Positions 50,783 to 59,734 of a stretch of 64,000 nt of DNA are shown here, one piece after another. The stretch is taken from NCBI RefSeq assembly GCF_900116295.1, contig NZ_FPAF01000015.1, forward strand, positions 23,924 through 87,923, read 5' to 3'. A program made the translations under genes and the position numbers. A model generated the notes under the pieces. The model was not told where the DNA came from and made no database searches. It worked only from the letters and a program-made list of their open reading frames with translations. Source of the DNA: Bacillus sp. 103mf. Its GTDB lineage: Bacteria > Bacillota > Bacilli > Bacillales > Bacillaceae_G. How positions within the stretch are numbered: the first letter of the stretch is position 1; the number at the start of each line of letters is the position of its first letter.

Positions 50783-51355
50783 ATGAAAAAACAACTGCTC
50801 TTATCCCTTCTCACTCTTTCCATCTGTGCTGGATGTCAAACAAAGAAAGCAGAAATGAAACGTGAAGAAGGAAGCCGTGTACTCGTGTCAGAACATAAAG
50901 ACTTATACGGGAAGGACGTCCCAAACCGCGTGTTAACAAGGGTTGGCTATTCTCACAAACAAAAAGATGAAGTGTCCAATCGTCCAGTTGGTAGCATTAA
51001 CAAAGAACGATTAGCTGAAATGATTACAGATTTAACTGTGAAACTGCCAGATGTCATGAACGCCGCAACACTTGTAACAGATGACGAAGTGTTTATTGTT
51101 TACCGAGCAAATACAACAGACCCAGCTTTAGTTGCTGATCAAGTCCAAAAAACAGCACTGTCTATCGTTCCCCGCTATTACAAAGCATATGTATCGACAG
51201 AACAAAAATTAATATCACAAATTCAAGGACTAAAATCAGGCACATTAAACGATAAAGAATACGCTCAAACACTTGATATGCTTAAACGTGAAATGAGCAA
51301 AAACCCGCACTTAAATAATACACAAACGGATACAATGCCTAATACGATGAAGTAA
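50783..51355 (+). CDS. yutC: YhcN/YlaJ-family sporulation lipoprotein (YutC)
   Basis: A 190-residue lipoprotein: MKKQLLLSLLTLSICAGC with lipidated Cys about 18. The mature part carries the YhcN/YlaJ domain: NKERLAEMITDLTVKLPDVMNAATLVTDDEVFIVYRA, then AYVSTEQKLISQI. Members are found in the spore inner membrane or coat and influence germination or outgrowth. ATG 50783 follows AAGGAG; the long open frame upstream is not coding. The TAA stop lies at the left border of a bcr1-like element. Confidence 0.87.
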   Translation: MKKQLLLSLLTLSICAGCQTKKAEMKREEGSRVLVSEHKDLYGKDVPNRVLTRVGYSHKQKDEVSNRPVGSINKERLAEMITDLTVKLPDVMNAATLVTDDEVFIVYRANTTDPALVADQVQKTALSIVPRYYKAYVSTEQKLISQIQGLKSGTLNDKEYAQTLDMLKREMSKNPHLNNTQTDTMPNTMK

Positions 51356-51507
51356 AGTGAAACTTCCATCAGTGGGGAGTTCTTCATCCTTCACTGATGA
51401 AAAGCCCGCTCAATCGGACTTTTACGGGCAGTTATCCCCTGCCTATCTTTTTCGCTTCTCTCCAAATCTTGAGGTGGGGGTCTTACTGCCCGTTGATGCG
51501 GGATAAA
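51352..51507 (+). mobile_element. bcr1-like element, full-length (156 bp), abutting yutC
   Basis: Starts TAAAGTGAAACTTCCATCAG and ends TGATGCGGGATAAAG. Internal hairpins CATCAGTG/CACTGATG and the CGGGC / GCCCG type are present. The right border is ATAAA; the left is GTAAA, which includes the yutC stop. Confidence 0.8.
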
Positions 51508-51620
51508 GTACTACCTGTTGAATCAAATAACCTGGGAAGATAATCTCAGGTTATTCCCTAAACATTTCACCGTTTTTCAGGCATAATATAGAATATATAT
51601 ATTAGAAAGTGGTGAAATTT

Positions 51621-52397
51621 ATGGTTTCAAATGCAGCAATTGGAAGTATAATCGTCCAAATCGTTATCTGTGTTCTTATTCCGATTATTGCTCTCATTTA
51701 TTTTCGGAAAAAGTATAAAATCTCTTTCAAAATTGTCGGTGTCGGAATTGTATTTTTTATCGGATTCTCACAAATTTTAGAGAAAACGTTACATGTATTT
51801 ATATTGGGAAATCCAGCGACAGCTCCACTGTTAAAAAATTCGTTTATCTATGCCATATATGGTGGATTAACAGCTGGCATTTTTGAAGAACTTGGACGTT
51901 TTATTGCCTTTTACTTTCTACTCAAAAAGTATCAGGAATATAAAGATGGTCTCGCTTACGGAATTGGTCACGGGGGGATTGAATCATTATTAATCGGAGC
52001 AACCACTGGAGCCCAAACTCTCGTATTTGCTTTCGCCATTAATAACGGTACCTTCACCAAAATGATTGAAAAAGTACCACAGCTTAGCGCTGTCCAAGAC
52101 GCCTTAATACATAATCCGCCTTATCTCTATTTATTTGGCGGAGTTGAACGACTCGTTGCTTTTATCATGCAAATCGCTCTCACAATGCTTGTCTTATACG
52201 GTGTAAAGTATAAAAAATACATGTTTGTAGGACTGGCAGTATTCCTTCATGCGTTTGTTGACTTTTTCGCAGCACTCTACCAACGCGGGCAAATTCATTT
52301 GTTCGTAATCGAAGGACTGATGATGCTATTTGGTATCTGTGCTTACATGATTATTCGTAACATAAAAACAAAATTTACATTAGAACATGCAAGCTAA
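51621..52397 (+). CDS. YhfC-family intramembrane metalloprotease-like protein
   Basis: A 258-residue membrane protein with about seven helices, of the YhfC family (related to CAAX/Abi proteases). The putative metal motif FEELGR (Glu about 89-90) lies after the second helix group, with HGGIES (His about 117) and FLHAFVDFF (His near 214) supplying other ligands. Substrate unknown. ATG 51621 follows AAGTGGTG; the GTG at 51609 lies in that site. Ends in a terminator that overlaps its stop. Confidence 0.8.
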   Translation: MVSNAAIGSIIVQIVICVLIPIIALIYFRKKYKISFKIVGVGIVFFIGFSQILEKTLHVFILGNPATAPLLKNSFIYAIYGGLTAGIFEELGRFIAFYFLLKKYQEYKDGLAYGIGHGGIESLLIGATTGAQTLVFAFAINNGTFTKMIEKVPQLSAVQDALIHNPPYLYLFGGVERLVAFIMQIALTMLVLYGVKYKKYMFVGLAVFLHAFVDFFAALYQRGQIHLFVIEGLMMLFGICAYMIIRNIKTKFTLEHAS

Positions 52398-52423
52398 GCC
52401 AGCTCGGTTTAGCTTTTTATTTT
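52391..52423 (+). terminator. Terminator of the YhfC gene
   Basis: AAGCTAAGCC / GGTTTAGCTT stem (one wobble), then TTTATTTT. The stop codon is in the left arm. Confidence 0.8.
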
Positions 52424-52580
52424 GTAAGAAACCCCACCCAACTTCCCAATAATTAGAAAAAAGAGGATTTCTCACTCTATTTGTCGAAGTACGTACAAAT
52501 TCGTCTATATAAAGTGAAACGAACGGAGCACATACCAGCAGTTAACTATTACTTCCTGTTAAAGAAAAGAGGAATGAATT

Positions 52581-53147
52581 ATGAAGAAATTAATTGTTGT
52601 CCGCCATTGCATGGCAACTGGACAAGAACATGATGCCCCGCTTACAGCAATAGGCGAGCAACAATCAAAAGATCTTGCCAATTTTCTCATTACAAAACGA
52701 CTTCCTATCGAAAATATTATCTCTAGTCCCTTTACTCGTGCTGTTCAATCCATTACACCTTACACGTCACATATGCAGCTCCCTATTCAAGAGGATGCAC
52801 GGTTAACTGAGCGTATACTGAGCGGCGCCCCAATGAGTAATTGGCTACAAATGCTAGAGCAAACATTTACAGACATAGATATCACTTTTCCTGGCGGAGA
52901 ATCTACACGCCAAGCGACGGAGAGAGTTCGATCACTTATCCACAGCATATTACAAGATGATACACAAAAAGTAACACTGCTCGTTACACACGGTAACTTA
53001 TTCACACTTATTTTAAGAATGTTTGACGAAAACATCGGTTTTTCCACATGGAAAAGCTTAAGTAACCCAGACGTATACGAAATTACAATCGAACATGATG
53101 CAGTAACTATCCACAGATTATGGGAGATACATTGTGAAACGAATTAA
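52581..53147 (+). CDS. Histidine phosphatase (phosphoglycerate mutase-like)
   Basis: A 188-residue histidine phosphatase. The catalytic RH is in LIVVRHCMATGQEHD (His about 9; the usual G of RHG is Cys). ISSPFTRAVQS supplies the second Arg near 57, an acidic LTERILSG follows, and the second catalytic His is in LLVTHGN near 143. Substrate unknown. Start ATG follows AGAGGA. The next, frameshifted gene starts 14 bases before its end. Confidence 0.87.
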   Translation: MKKLIVVRHCMATGQEHDAPLTAIGEQQSKDLANFLITKRLPIENIISSPFTRAVQSITPYTSHMQLPIQEDARLTERILSGAPMSNWLQMLEQTFTDIDITFPGGESTRQATERVRSLIHSILQDDTQKVTLLVTHGNLFTLILRMFDENIGFSTWKSLSNPDVYEITIEHDAVTIHRLWEIHCETN

Positions 53148-53891
53148 CGTAACTACTGATAATTTAGAATCAGAACATATTTGCTGCGCTATATCTGACA
53201 AGAAAATGGCACGCGGAGTCCAGCAAAAGAAAGCATGGCTACAAAAACGAATAGAAGAAGGACTTGTCTTCAAAAAGCTAGATGTAAACGGAAAAGTATT
53301 TATTGAATACCTTCCAGCTGAATCCGCCTGGGTACCTATTATAGCTCCAGGATATTTTTGTATAAACTGCTTTTGGGTTTCTGGGCGCTTTAAGGGAAAA
53401 GGACACGGCGCGGCATTATTAGACGAATGTATGCAAAAATCAATGGTAAACACGGTGTTGTTGTTATTTCAAGCAAAAAGAAGCGCCCATATTTATCAGA
53501 TGGCAGCTATTTAAAGAAAAAAGGATTCGAAGTTTGTGATACAGCACCACCTTACTTTGAACTCCTTGTGTATAAGTTTGATGCCGAGGCACCTATCCCG
53601 CAATTTCATACGAGCGCAAAAGAAATGCATGCTGAAACTCAAGAAGGATTGGTTGTGTATTACACAGATCAATGCCCTTTTACCGATTATTATGTCCACC
53701 AAGAACTGAAAGAAATTGAGCAAGAATACGACATTTCTGTTCAGCGCAATAAAATTTCAACCCGAGAAGCTGCTCAAACTGCGCCGTGTGCCTTTACAAC
53801 ATATAGCGCTTTTTATAATGGGCAATTCATTACACATGAAATTATAAACAAAAAGAAATTCGAAAAACTGTGGAAAACATTCAAAAAGTGA
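53134..53891 (+). pseudogene. YoaP-like GNAT acetyltransferase, frameshifted
   Basis: Two frames together give one protein of about 250 residues. The first part (GTG 53134, with GGGAGAT ahead) runs through a GNAT core, ending GRFKGKGHGAALLDEC (acetyl-CoA loop). The second (from about 53431) continues with INGKHGVVVISSKKKRPYLSDGSYLKKKGFEVCDTAPPYFELLVYKF and a C-terminal YoaP-type domain with CPFTDYYVHQEL. The switch point is the run of five A at 53435-53439; one more A restores the frame. Either a recent mutation or a sequence error. Confidence 0.8.
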
Positions 53892-53913
53892 AACGAAAGG
53901 AGCTTGCATTCCG

Positions 53914-54381
53914 ATGTACGAAGAAGTCATCTCGTTACTACATAAAACGAATGTTTTATATGAAAAGTTTGAACATGAACCTATTTTAGATTACGAAACA
54001 GATCGGCTCATTCGAGAACGCCTTGGCTTAGAAGGCGAACCAAGTAAAAGCCTCTTTATGAAAACAAAATCTGGGGCTCACTATGTCTTTTTTACATTAG
54101 AAGGAACTCGCCTCGATATGAAGCAAATGAAAGACATCATCGGTACACACGTATCACTTTGTTCACCTGATGAACTAAGAGAGAAGACTGGATGCATTCC
54201 AGGTTGTGTTGCTCCGTTTGGTTATACACAGGATGTAACGATTATTGTGGATTCTTCTATTTATCAACACGAAAAAATATTAATTTCACCTGGTGTCCCT
54301 GAATTTACGATTTCGTTATCCACAGAAGAATTACGAAAAATTTTATCCACATGTGGAAATATTGTATTAGAATATGAATGA
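53914..54381 (+). CDS. YbaK/ProX-type aminoacyl-tRNA deacylase
   Basis: A 155-residue stand-alone YbaK-like editing domain that removes wrong amino acids from tRNA (for example Ala or Cys from tRNA-Pro). Conserved parts: PSKSLFMKTKSGAHYVFFTLEGTRLDMKQMKDIIG with the catalytic Lys near 46, GCIPGCVAPFGYTQDVTIIVD and ILISPGVPEFTISLS. Start ATG follows GAAAGGAG by about 11 bases. Lies 22 bases after the frameshifted gene. Confidence 0.9.
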   Translation: MYEEVISLLHKTNVLYEKFEHEPILDYETDRLIRERLGLEGEPSKSLFMKTKSGAHYVFFTLEGTRLDMKQMKDIIGTHVSLCSPDELREKTGCIPGCVAPFGYTQDVTIIVDSSIYQHEKILISPGVPEFTISLSTEELRKILSTCGNIVLEYE

Positions 54382-54414
54382 AACAAGAGCTGAAAATTCC
54401 AGCTCTCGTTTCAT
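54378..54414. terminator. Hairpin at the convergent ends of the YbaK and SMR genes
   Basis: ATGAAAC-A-AGAGCTG / CAGCTCT-C-GTTTCAT stem containing both stop codons. It has no strong T-run. Confidence 0.65.
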
Positions 54415-54743
54415 CCATGTGCACCCGACCCCGACATATTTAATACAACTACTCCGCCAATAATGAGCACTAAACCAACGAGTGTTTGCCATGTAAAAGC
54501 ATCCTTCCAAATAAGAACACCAATTACTGCCGTTAACGCTGTACCAACTCCGGACCAAATCGCATAAGCAGTGCTAATTTGAAGATGCTGCAATGTTTGT
54601 GATAAAAAATAAAAGGCAGATGCAAAGCCAAGAACAACCCCGATACTTGGCCATACTTTCGTAAAGCCATCTGACAACTTCAGCATCGTTGTTCCAAAGA
54701 CTTCACTCACAATTGCAAACGCTAATAAAATAAACCCTTTCAT
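54411..54743 (-). CDS. Small multidrug resistance (SMR/EmrE) family transporter
   Basis: A 110-residue four-helix protein. The essential membrane Glu is at position 14 (FAIVSEVFGTTMLK). FASAFYFLSQTLQHLQISTAYAIWSGVGTALTAVIGVLIW is the family core. Such proteins work as dual-topology dimers exporting cations; the SugE/YkkD guanidinium types look alike. No paired SMR gene or ykkC RNA is seen upstream, so it may be a homodimer. Start ATG follows GGAAGGA. Confidence 0.9.
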   Translation of the reverse strand: MKGFILLAFAIVSEVFGTTMLKLSDGFTKVWPSIGVVLGFASAFYFLSQTLQHLQISTAYAIWSGVGTALTAVIGVLIWKDAFTWQTLVGLVLIIGGVVVLNMSGSGAHG

Positions 54744-54778
54744 GAATTCCTTCCTTTCTATTCAAGTACATCTTTCTC

Positions 54779-54817
54779 GAAAAAAAATCCCTCTTAGCTA
54801 AGTTACTAAGAAGGATC
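54779..54817 (-). terminator. Terminator of lipA
   Basis: ATCCTTCTTAG / CTAAGAGGGAT (minus strand) followed by TTTTTTTC. Confidence 0.88.
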
Positions 54818-54823
54818 TCCTCA

Positions 54824-55720
54824 TTATTTTGCTGCTACTGTATTCTCTTTTGCAGATTGTACTTGCTCATCAGCATGGTAAGAAGAACGCACAAGTGGAC
54901 CAGCCTCACAGTGACTAAACCCTTTGCTAAGTGCAATTTCTTTTAGCTCTGCGAATTCTGCTGGTGTGTAATATTTAATAACCGGTAAATGCTTTTTAGA
55001 CGGCTGTAAATATTGACCAAGCGTTAAAATGTTAACGTTGTTTGCACGCAGGTCATCCATTGCTTCGATAATATCTTCTGTTGTTTCACCAAGCCCAAGC
55101 ATGATACTTGATTTTGTCGGAATGTCTGGCTGCATTTCTTTTGCACGACGTAAAAATTCTAATGAACGATCATATTTTGCTCTTGCGCGAACTCGGTCAG
55201 ATAATCGACGCACTGTTTCAATGTTATGGTTTAAAATATCAGGACGTGCATCCATTAACATTTTTAAATTTTCTTCTATCCCACCCATATCAGATGGTAA
55301 AACTTCAATAGACGTAAATGGACTTTTGCGACGAACAGCACGCACTGTTTCCGCAAAAACTTCCGCTCCTCCGTCTTTCAAATCATCACGTGCAACCGCT
55401 GTTATAACAACATGTTTTAAGTTCATTTGATACACGGAATCCGCTACGCGTTCCGGCTCTTGTAAATCAAGCTCTGTTGGTAAGCCTGTTTTAACAGCAC
55501 AGAAGCGACATGCACGTGTACAAACTGCACCTAGAATCATAAATGTTGCTGTTTTACGAACAGCCCAGCATTCGTGAATATTCGGACACTTTGCCTCTTC
55601 ACAAACGGTATGAAGGTTCTTAGAACGCATCATTTTCTTTAAGCCTGTATAGTTTTCATTTGTATTTAATTTAATTTTTAACCATTCGGGCTTGCGCTTA
55701 TATTCTGTTTGTTTTGTCAT
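54824..55720 (-). CDS. lipA: Lipoyl synthase
   Basis: A 298-residue radical SAM enzyme that inserts sulfur into octanoyl groups on lipoyl domains. The auxiliary cluster cysteines are CX4CX5C (Cys40, 45, 51 in [12 protein letters not shown]). The radical SAM triad is CX3CX2C (Cys67, 71, 74 in CTRACRFC). The C-terminal RSSYHADEQ holds the serine ligand of the auxiliary cluster. ATG 55720 is nine bases after GGAG; the ATG two codons before is too near. Divergent from yunA. Confidence 0.97.
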   Translation of the reverse strand: MTKQTEYKRKPEWLKIKLNTNENYTGLKKMMRSKNLHTVCEEAKCPNIHECWAVRKTATFMILGAVCTRACRFCAVKTGLPTELDLQEPERVADSVYQMNLKHVVITAVARDDLKDGGAEVFAETVRAVRRKSPFTSIEVLPSDMGGIEENLKMLMDARPDILNHNIETVRRLSDRVRARAKYDRSLEFLRRAKEMQPDIPTKSSIMLGLGETTEDIIEAMDDLRANNVNILTLGQYLQPSKKHLPVIKYYTPAEFAELKEIALSKGFSHCEAGPLVRSSYHADEQVQSAKENTVAAK

Positions 55721-55909
55721 GTTCATCAACTCCGCACAATATGAAATAGTTTACCGTGTTCGCTTCTTTCAATGTAACATATCTATTCTATCGCATGAAA
55801 GCGATTTGCTCAAATGAAGATTGCAAGAATTCTTTCCAATTATTACTTATAATGAAATATCGTGTATATCTCACACTAAAGGTAGTGATTCGGAAAGGAG
55901 CTTACTGCC

Positions 55910-56899
55910 GTGCATCGAAAACTTTTCCTTCTGCTTTTTATTTATTTTCTTCTTCAGACCAATATTGTGTACGGGGAAGAAAACAAGCAAGATATATATA
56001 AGAAGCGAATGACATTATATAAAGAAATGGAAACCGTCTCTCTTATTCCATGGTACTACTTTGCTGCCATTGATCAATACGAACGAAATATTCGTTCCGT
56101 ACGCCGAGATATTCCGAAAAAGCCAGATGCCACTATCTCGATTTATTTCAAACCAGAAGTATGGTCCGGGCCAGCAAATTCAGACCTCCATGATACAAGA
56201 CCGTACACAATTTCCTTATTTGGAGGCATAGGGTTAGACGGAAATAACGATGGATTGGCAGACCCAAATAATGAAAAAGATGTTCTCTATACAATGGCTA
56301 CCATATTAGGAAAACGTGGGGCAAATCGTGAACAGCTAAAAATTATGCTGTGGGAGTATTATCAGCGGGCAAAAACAGTAGAGTTAATATTAGGGTATGC
56401 CCGTATGTACAAACATTACAATCGAATTGATTTAGAGGGAAATGCCTTTCCTCTTCCCATTCACAGCAACCATAGCTACCGCAGTACATTTGGTGCGAAA
56501 CGAAGCTTTGGTGGACGTCGTATGCATGAGGGAACAGATATTTTTGCCGGGCACGGTGTACCTGTTCGTTCTACTTGCTATGGCATTATTGAAACGAAAG
56601 GATGGAATCGCCTTGGCGGCTGGCGCATCGGTATTCGTGATTTATACAACAACTACCATTATTACGCACATCTAGGGGGATTTTCAAAAGAAATACAGCT
56701 TAGACAAATCGTTGAACCTGGAACTGTTCTTGGATTTGTCGGCAGCACTGGCTACGGCCCTCCTGGGACAGCTGGTAAATTCCCGCCTCATTTGCATTTT
56801 GGATTGTATAAAGATAACGGCTATACGGAGTGGGCATTTGATCCGTACATGCATTTAAGTTTATGGGAACGAAAAGAAAGGATGAATTCAAAAAAATAA
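55910..56899 (+). CDS. yunA: M23-family peptidase (YunA)
   Basis: A 329-residue exported LytM-domain protein. Signal peptide of about 22 residues (LFLLLFIYFLLQTNIVYG). The N-terminal domain has PWYYFAAIDQYERNIR. The M23 domain has His206/Asp210 in RMHEGTDIFAGHG and the HXH pair His294/His296 in FPPHLHFGLY, so all zinc ligands are there. It should cut peptidoglycan cross-links or be a regulator of sporulation-related wall remodelling; yunB next door is a sporulation gene. GTG start, nine bases after AAAGGAG. Confidence 0.9.
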   Translation: MHRKLFLLLFIYFLLQTNIVYGEENKQDIYKKRMTLYKEMETVSLIPWYYFAAIDQYERNIRSVRRDIPKKPDATISIYFKPEVWSGPANSDLHDTRPYTISLFGGIGLDGNNDGLADPNNEKDVLYTMATILGKRGANREQLKIMLWEYYQRAKTVELILGYARMYKHYNRIDLEGNAFPLPIHSNHSYRSTFGAKRSFGGRRMHEGTDIFAGHGVPVRSTCYGIIETKGWNRLGGWRIGIRDLYNNYHYYAHLGGFSKEIQLRQIVEPGTVLGFVGSTGYGPPGTAGKFPPHLHFGLYKDNGYTEWAFDPYMHLSLWERKERMNSKK

Positions 56900-56912
56900 C
56901 AGAAATTATTGT

Positions 56913-56946
56913 AAAAAAGCGGCTCGTTTCAGTTAGCCGCTTTTTT
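56913..56946. terminator. Bidirectional terminator between yunA and yunB
   Basis: AAAAAAGCGGCT / AGCCGCTTTTTT stem with a 10-base loop. Confidence 0.93.
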
Positions 56947-57666
56947 CTCGTTCTTTTCTGGTACAACAACTCCGCCGCTTCCATAATAACCAGGCACCTC
57001 ACCTTGAACAATGCGCGTGGCTATTGGAATATCTTGCTTCACAGTTACTTCTTTTGTATGAAACGGAATAATAACCTGAAGCGCCACTTCAATTTCCATC
57101 ACAATTTTAATTGCCGTATTGTTAATTCCTTGCTGCTCAAAATCTTGTTTAATATTTGTGGATACATGACCAATTGTTGTAAACGTAATCGGAATATCTG
57201 GTCCTATATTACCGAGCAATGCATTATCCGTAATTCTTCCGAGAGGAACAGATAGTGCCGTTCCGTCATCTTCTGATAATCCTAACGCCTTCGTATCTCC
57301 TTTTTCAACCAGGTGTAAATATTCTTCTATGTATGTTGTTGTCGTTGTTAAAATTTCATTAACTGCTTCTGTATTTAAATCCATTGTAGAAACTTTTCCG
57401 TTCTTATCAGTTTGCACTTTCATTAATGAATCAACGTTGATGCCTTGCGCAACCCTATCTTTCACTGCCTTCGTCATCACAACTGTGGCAGTCCGCTTCG
57501 TTTGCATTTCTGCATATTTCATTAACGTTGGCCGAATGCTTTTATTCACAAGCCATAAGCCTTGTAAGGTAAGAAAAATAAAAATAGCAAATGAAATAAG
57601 CAATACGTAACGAAATGGCAATGGTCCTTTCCGAAACCGAGAAGTTCGGGGACGAAACGCACGCAT
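56929..57666 (-). CDS. yunB: Sporulation protein YunB
   Basis: A 245-residue YunB-family protein with a basic N-terminus (MRAFRPRTSRFRKGPLPFRY), one membrane helix (about 22-42) and a large external domain. Conserved segments are KRTATVVMTKAVKDRV, VPLGRITDNALLGNIGPDIPITFTTIGHVSTNIKQDFEQQGINNTAIKI and the VTVKQDIPIATRIVQGEVPGYY end. B. subtilis yunB is a sigma-E-controlled gene needed for efficient sporulation. Start ATG follows AGGAGGG. Confidence 0.9.
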   Translation of the reverse strand: MRAFRPRTSRFRKGPLPFRYVLLISFAIFIFLTLQGLWLVNKSIRPTLMKYAEMQTKRTATVVMTKAVKDRVAQGINVDSLMKVQTDKNGKVSTMDLNTEAVNEILTTTTTYIEEYLHLVEKGDTKALGLSEDDGTALSVPLGRITDNALLGNIGPDIPITFTTIGHVSTNIKQDFEQQGINNTAIKIVMEIEVALQVIIPFHTKEVTVKQDIPIATRIVQGEVPGYYGSGGVVVPEKNEKKAAN

Positions 57667-57718
57667 AACAAAATCCCTCCTTCTTACACATGTATATGCA
57701 AAAAAGAGGGACGATATA

Positions 57719-58021
57719 TTAAATCATTTTCACCAATGCTTCTTTTCCAATTGTACCAGTTGTAATTCCTAATCTTTCTGCCTCAATCGTAACCGATTCA
57801 AGCGGTGCTTCTAACAACTGCTCAATTGTCCTAACCCCAACGGCACGCCCCGCAAGGATACCGCGATCGCTTAACTTTTCATTTAACAAAGCAACATCCA
57901 GCGCCCCGCACATAATATATCCTTTATCGCTCATAACAGCTAACAGATTTGTTTTCGGAAGCTGTACACTCACTGCTATAAACGTGTGTTCATTTATTAT
58001 AATTGGTTCTACATTAACCAT
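57719..58021 (-). CDS. yunC: YunC-like DUF1805 protein
   Basis: A 100-residue DUF1805 protein: MVNVEPIIINEHTFIAVSVQLPKTNLLAVMSDKGYIMCGALDVALLNEKL. It then has AGRAVGVRTIEQLLEAPLESVT. A structure of the family exists but no function is known. Start ATG follows GAGGAGTG. Lies between yunD and yunB on the same strand as both. Confidence 0.87.
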   Translation of the reverse strand: MVNVEPIIINEHTFIAVSVQLPKTNLLAVMSDKGYIMCGALDVALLNEKLSDRGILAGRAVGVRTIEQLLEAPLESVTIEAERLGITTGTIGKEALVKMI

Positions 58022-58075
58022 AGTTCACACTCCTCTCTCTTTATCTGTATGAAAAGAGAAAAACGAATGTGAATA

Positions 58076-58106
58076 CAAAAAGCCTACTGCAATGCAGCAG
58101 GCTATA
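58076..58106 (-). terminator. Terminator of yunD
   Basis: AGCCTGCTGC / GCAGTAGGCT (minus strand) followed by TTTTT. Confidence 0.88.
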
Positions 58107-59508
58107 ATTTTACAGATGAAGCATATGTCAGTAATGTATTTGTTAAAACATCACGAAGTAGTTCCGGCATATAGTATTCTTTTTCTGATACAACAGCAAG
58201 CTCTGGATACAAATAGCCAAATGTGAACATATCGATCGTCCCTACTGTGTAAATTCGTTCTAGATCTAATGATTCTCCGTTGATAATGACATCTTCGAGT
58301 AATGTTTTATTACCCGGAATCGTATCCGGGACAACTTCAACGCCCGCATATATCATTTTCCCCATGACTTTTCCACGAAATCCTAACCCTTTTACTTCAA
58401 GCTGCTCCATGTTTGGACGACGCGCTTTCAAAATCACATCTCGCAATGTTTTTCCTTTCATCTGCAAGCGGCATGGGTTAATTGGATGTGGACAAATGCG
58501 ATGAATATCTCCTCGTGTAACTACACCTTCTTGTAGTCCTTCAAGTAATACACCCGCATTTACCATACCGATTTCAGCATCGCACCATTCTTTGAGAGAC
58601 TCGGCAAGCATATGAGCCAATTTCGTTTCTTGAAACCAATTCATTTCTAACGATTCTTTTAAAGTTACAACAGGCTCTGTCATGATAAGATTACTATCTT
58701 GTTCAAGCTCTTCTAGTAAAGCATGCCGCTCTCCATATGCTCCTAATCGTTTCGTGCTAATTGCCCGTCCATCTTTTTTCATCACTTTCTTTGTTTCTAA
58801 ATCCACCGTAATTTGCACATGTCCAACATAATGCCCCCACTTCTCCCCGCAGCAAAGAAGCGTTCCACTCACCAATACACCACGCTCAAATAAATGATGA
58901 GTATGTGCACCTAAAATAACATCTAGATCGTAATGCTCTGCCATATATTCATCTGCATTTTTCCCTAAATGAGATAAGACAACAATGACATCTACCTGCG
59001 AGCGCACCTCTTCTAAAATCGTTTCCAAATGTAGAAATGGATCTTCAATATGCCAATCTAACTTCGCATAAAAATCAGGATATGCGACTGTTAAACCAAT
59101 GAACGCAACGGTAATTCCGTTATCAAGCGTTTGCAGTACATATGGTTTTACCCACTTCGGACGCGTTTGATCTTTTTTAAATAAATTGGCAACGAGCACT
59201 TCAAAATTTGCATCGTCATATAGATGATCCAACTGCTCGTTAGCAAGTGTAATCCCTTCATTGTTCCCAATCGTTACATAATCGTACAACGCTTCGTTTA
59301 ATAGCTGCACATTTCCTTTTCCACTCGTTGCCTCAGAAATCATATGAAATCGATCAACATGATCGCCAATATCTAATGTAAAAACCGCTTCACCAGCAGC
59401 AAGACGACGCTTTTTCTCTTCTAACACAAAACGCGAAATCTGCGGCCAATTTTCAAAATGACTATGTATATCATTTGTATGATAAAGATGAATTGTTACT
59501 TCTTGCAG
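58102..59508 (-). CDS. yunD: YunD-like metallophosphatase / 5'-nucleotidase, probable CTG start
   Basis: A 468-residue metallophosphoesterase with a C-terminal 5'-nucleotidase domain. The first metal motif HTNDIHSHF lies near residue 10. Next come LDIGDHVDRF, TIGNNEG, VVLSHLGKN and LGAHTHHLF, which together form a complete active site. The C-terminal domain has VNAGVLLEGL and FRGKVMGKMIYAGVEVV. ATG, GTG and TTG are absent between an in-frame TGA and Val28. The family N-terminus lies upstream of that Val, and a CTG at 59506-59508 stands eight bases after GAGGAGG, so CTG is taken as start. Starting at the GTG (59427) would remove the first metal motif. Substrate unknown. Confidence 0.85.
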   Translation of the reverse strand: MQEVTIHLYHTNDIHSHFENWPQISRFVLEEKKRRLAAGEAVFTLDIGDHVDRFHMISEATSGKGNVQLLNEALYDYVTIGNNEGITLANEQLDHLYDDANFEVLVANLFKKDQTRPKWVKPYVLQTLDNGITVAFIGLTVAYPDFYAKLDWHIEDPFLHLETILEEVRSQVDVIVVLSHLGKNADEYMAEHYDLDVILGAHTHHLFERGVLVSGTLLCCGEKWGHYVGHVQITVDLETKKVMKKDGRAISTKRLGAYGERHALLEELEQDSNLIMTEPVVTLKESLEMNWFQETKLAHMLAESLKEWCDAEIGMVNAGVLLEGLQEGVVTRGDIHRICPHPINPCRLQMKGKTLRDVILKARRPNMEQLEVKGLGFRGKVMGKMIYAGVEVVPDTIPGNKTLLEDVIINGESLDLERIYTVGTIDMFTFGYLYPELAVVSEKEYYMPELLRDVLTNTLLTYASSVKL

Positions 59509-59661
59509 AGAAAAAACCTCCTCTCAATTCCCTACTTCTTGTTTACGCTATATGTAAGCTTGAATCCTGTAAATACTTTTCGTCTTTTCTTGCTATTTTA
59601 CATTGTACTCTCATTGAGGGAAAAAGCAAAAATTTCTTCTTAAAAATTTTCTGAAAAAACA

Positions 59662-59694
59662 TTGCATTTTTGATACAATATATATATATTGTAT
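59662..59694 (+). promoter_or_regulatory. ytrA-type promoter with perfect 22-bp palindrome
   Basis: TTGCAT (59662-59667) and TATATT (59685-59690) are 17 bases apart. A perfect palindrome at 59673-59694 (arms ATACAATATAT / ATATATTGTAT) covers the spacer and -10. A further TATATACAATAT lies at 59701-59712. This fits autorepression by the GntR-type regulator that follows. Confidence 0.7.
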
Positions 59695-59734
59695 ATAAAG
59701 TATATATACAATATGAAGATTAAGAGGGATTTGC

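Noticed and set aside
54411-54743. Guanidine (ykkC) riboswitch controlling the SMR gene
   Set aside because: Only about 40 non-coding bases precede the start before the lipA terminator; no ykkC-like sequence is there.
55029-55430. 133-codon plus-strand frame inside lipA
   Set aside because: Antisense to lipA, whose radical SAM motifs leave no doubt about the coding strand.
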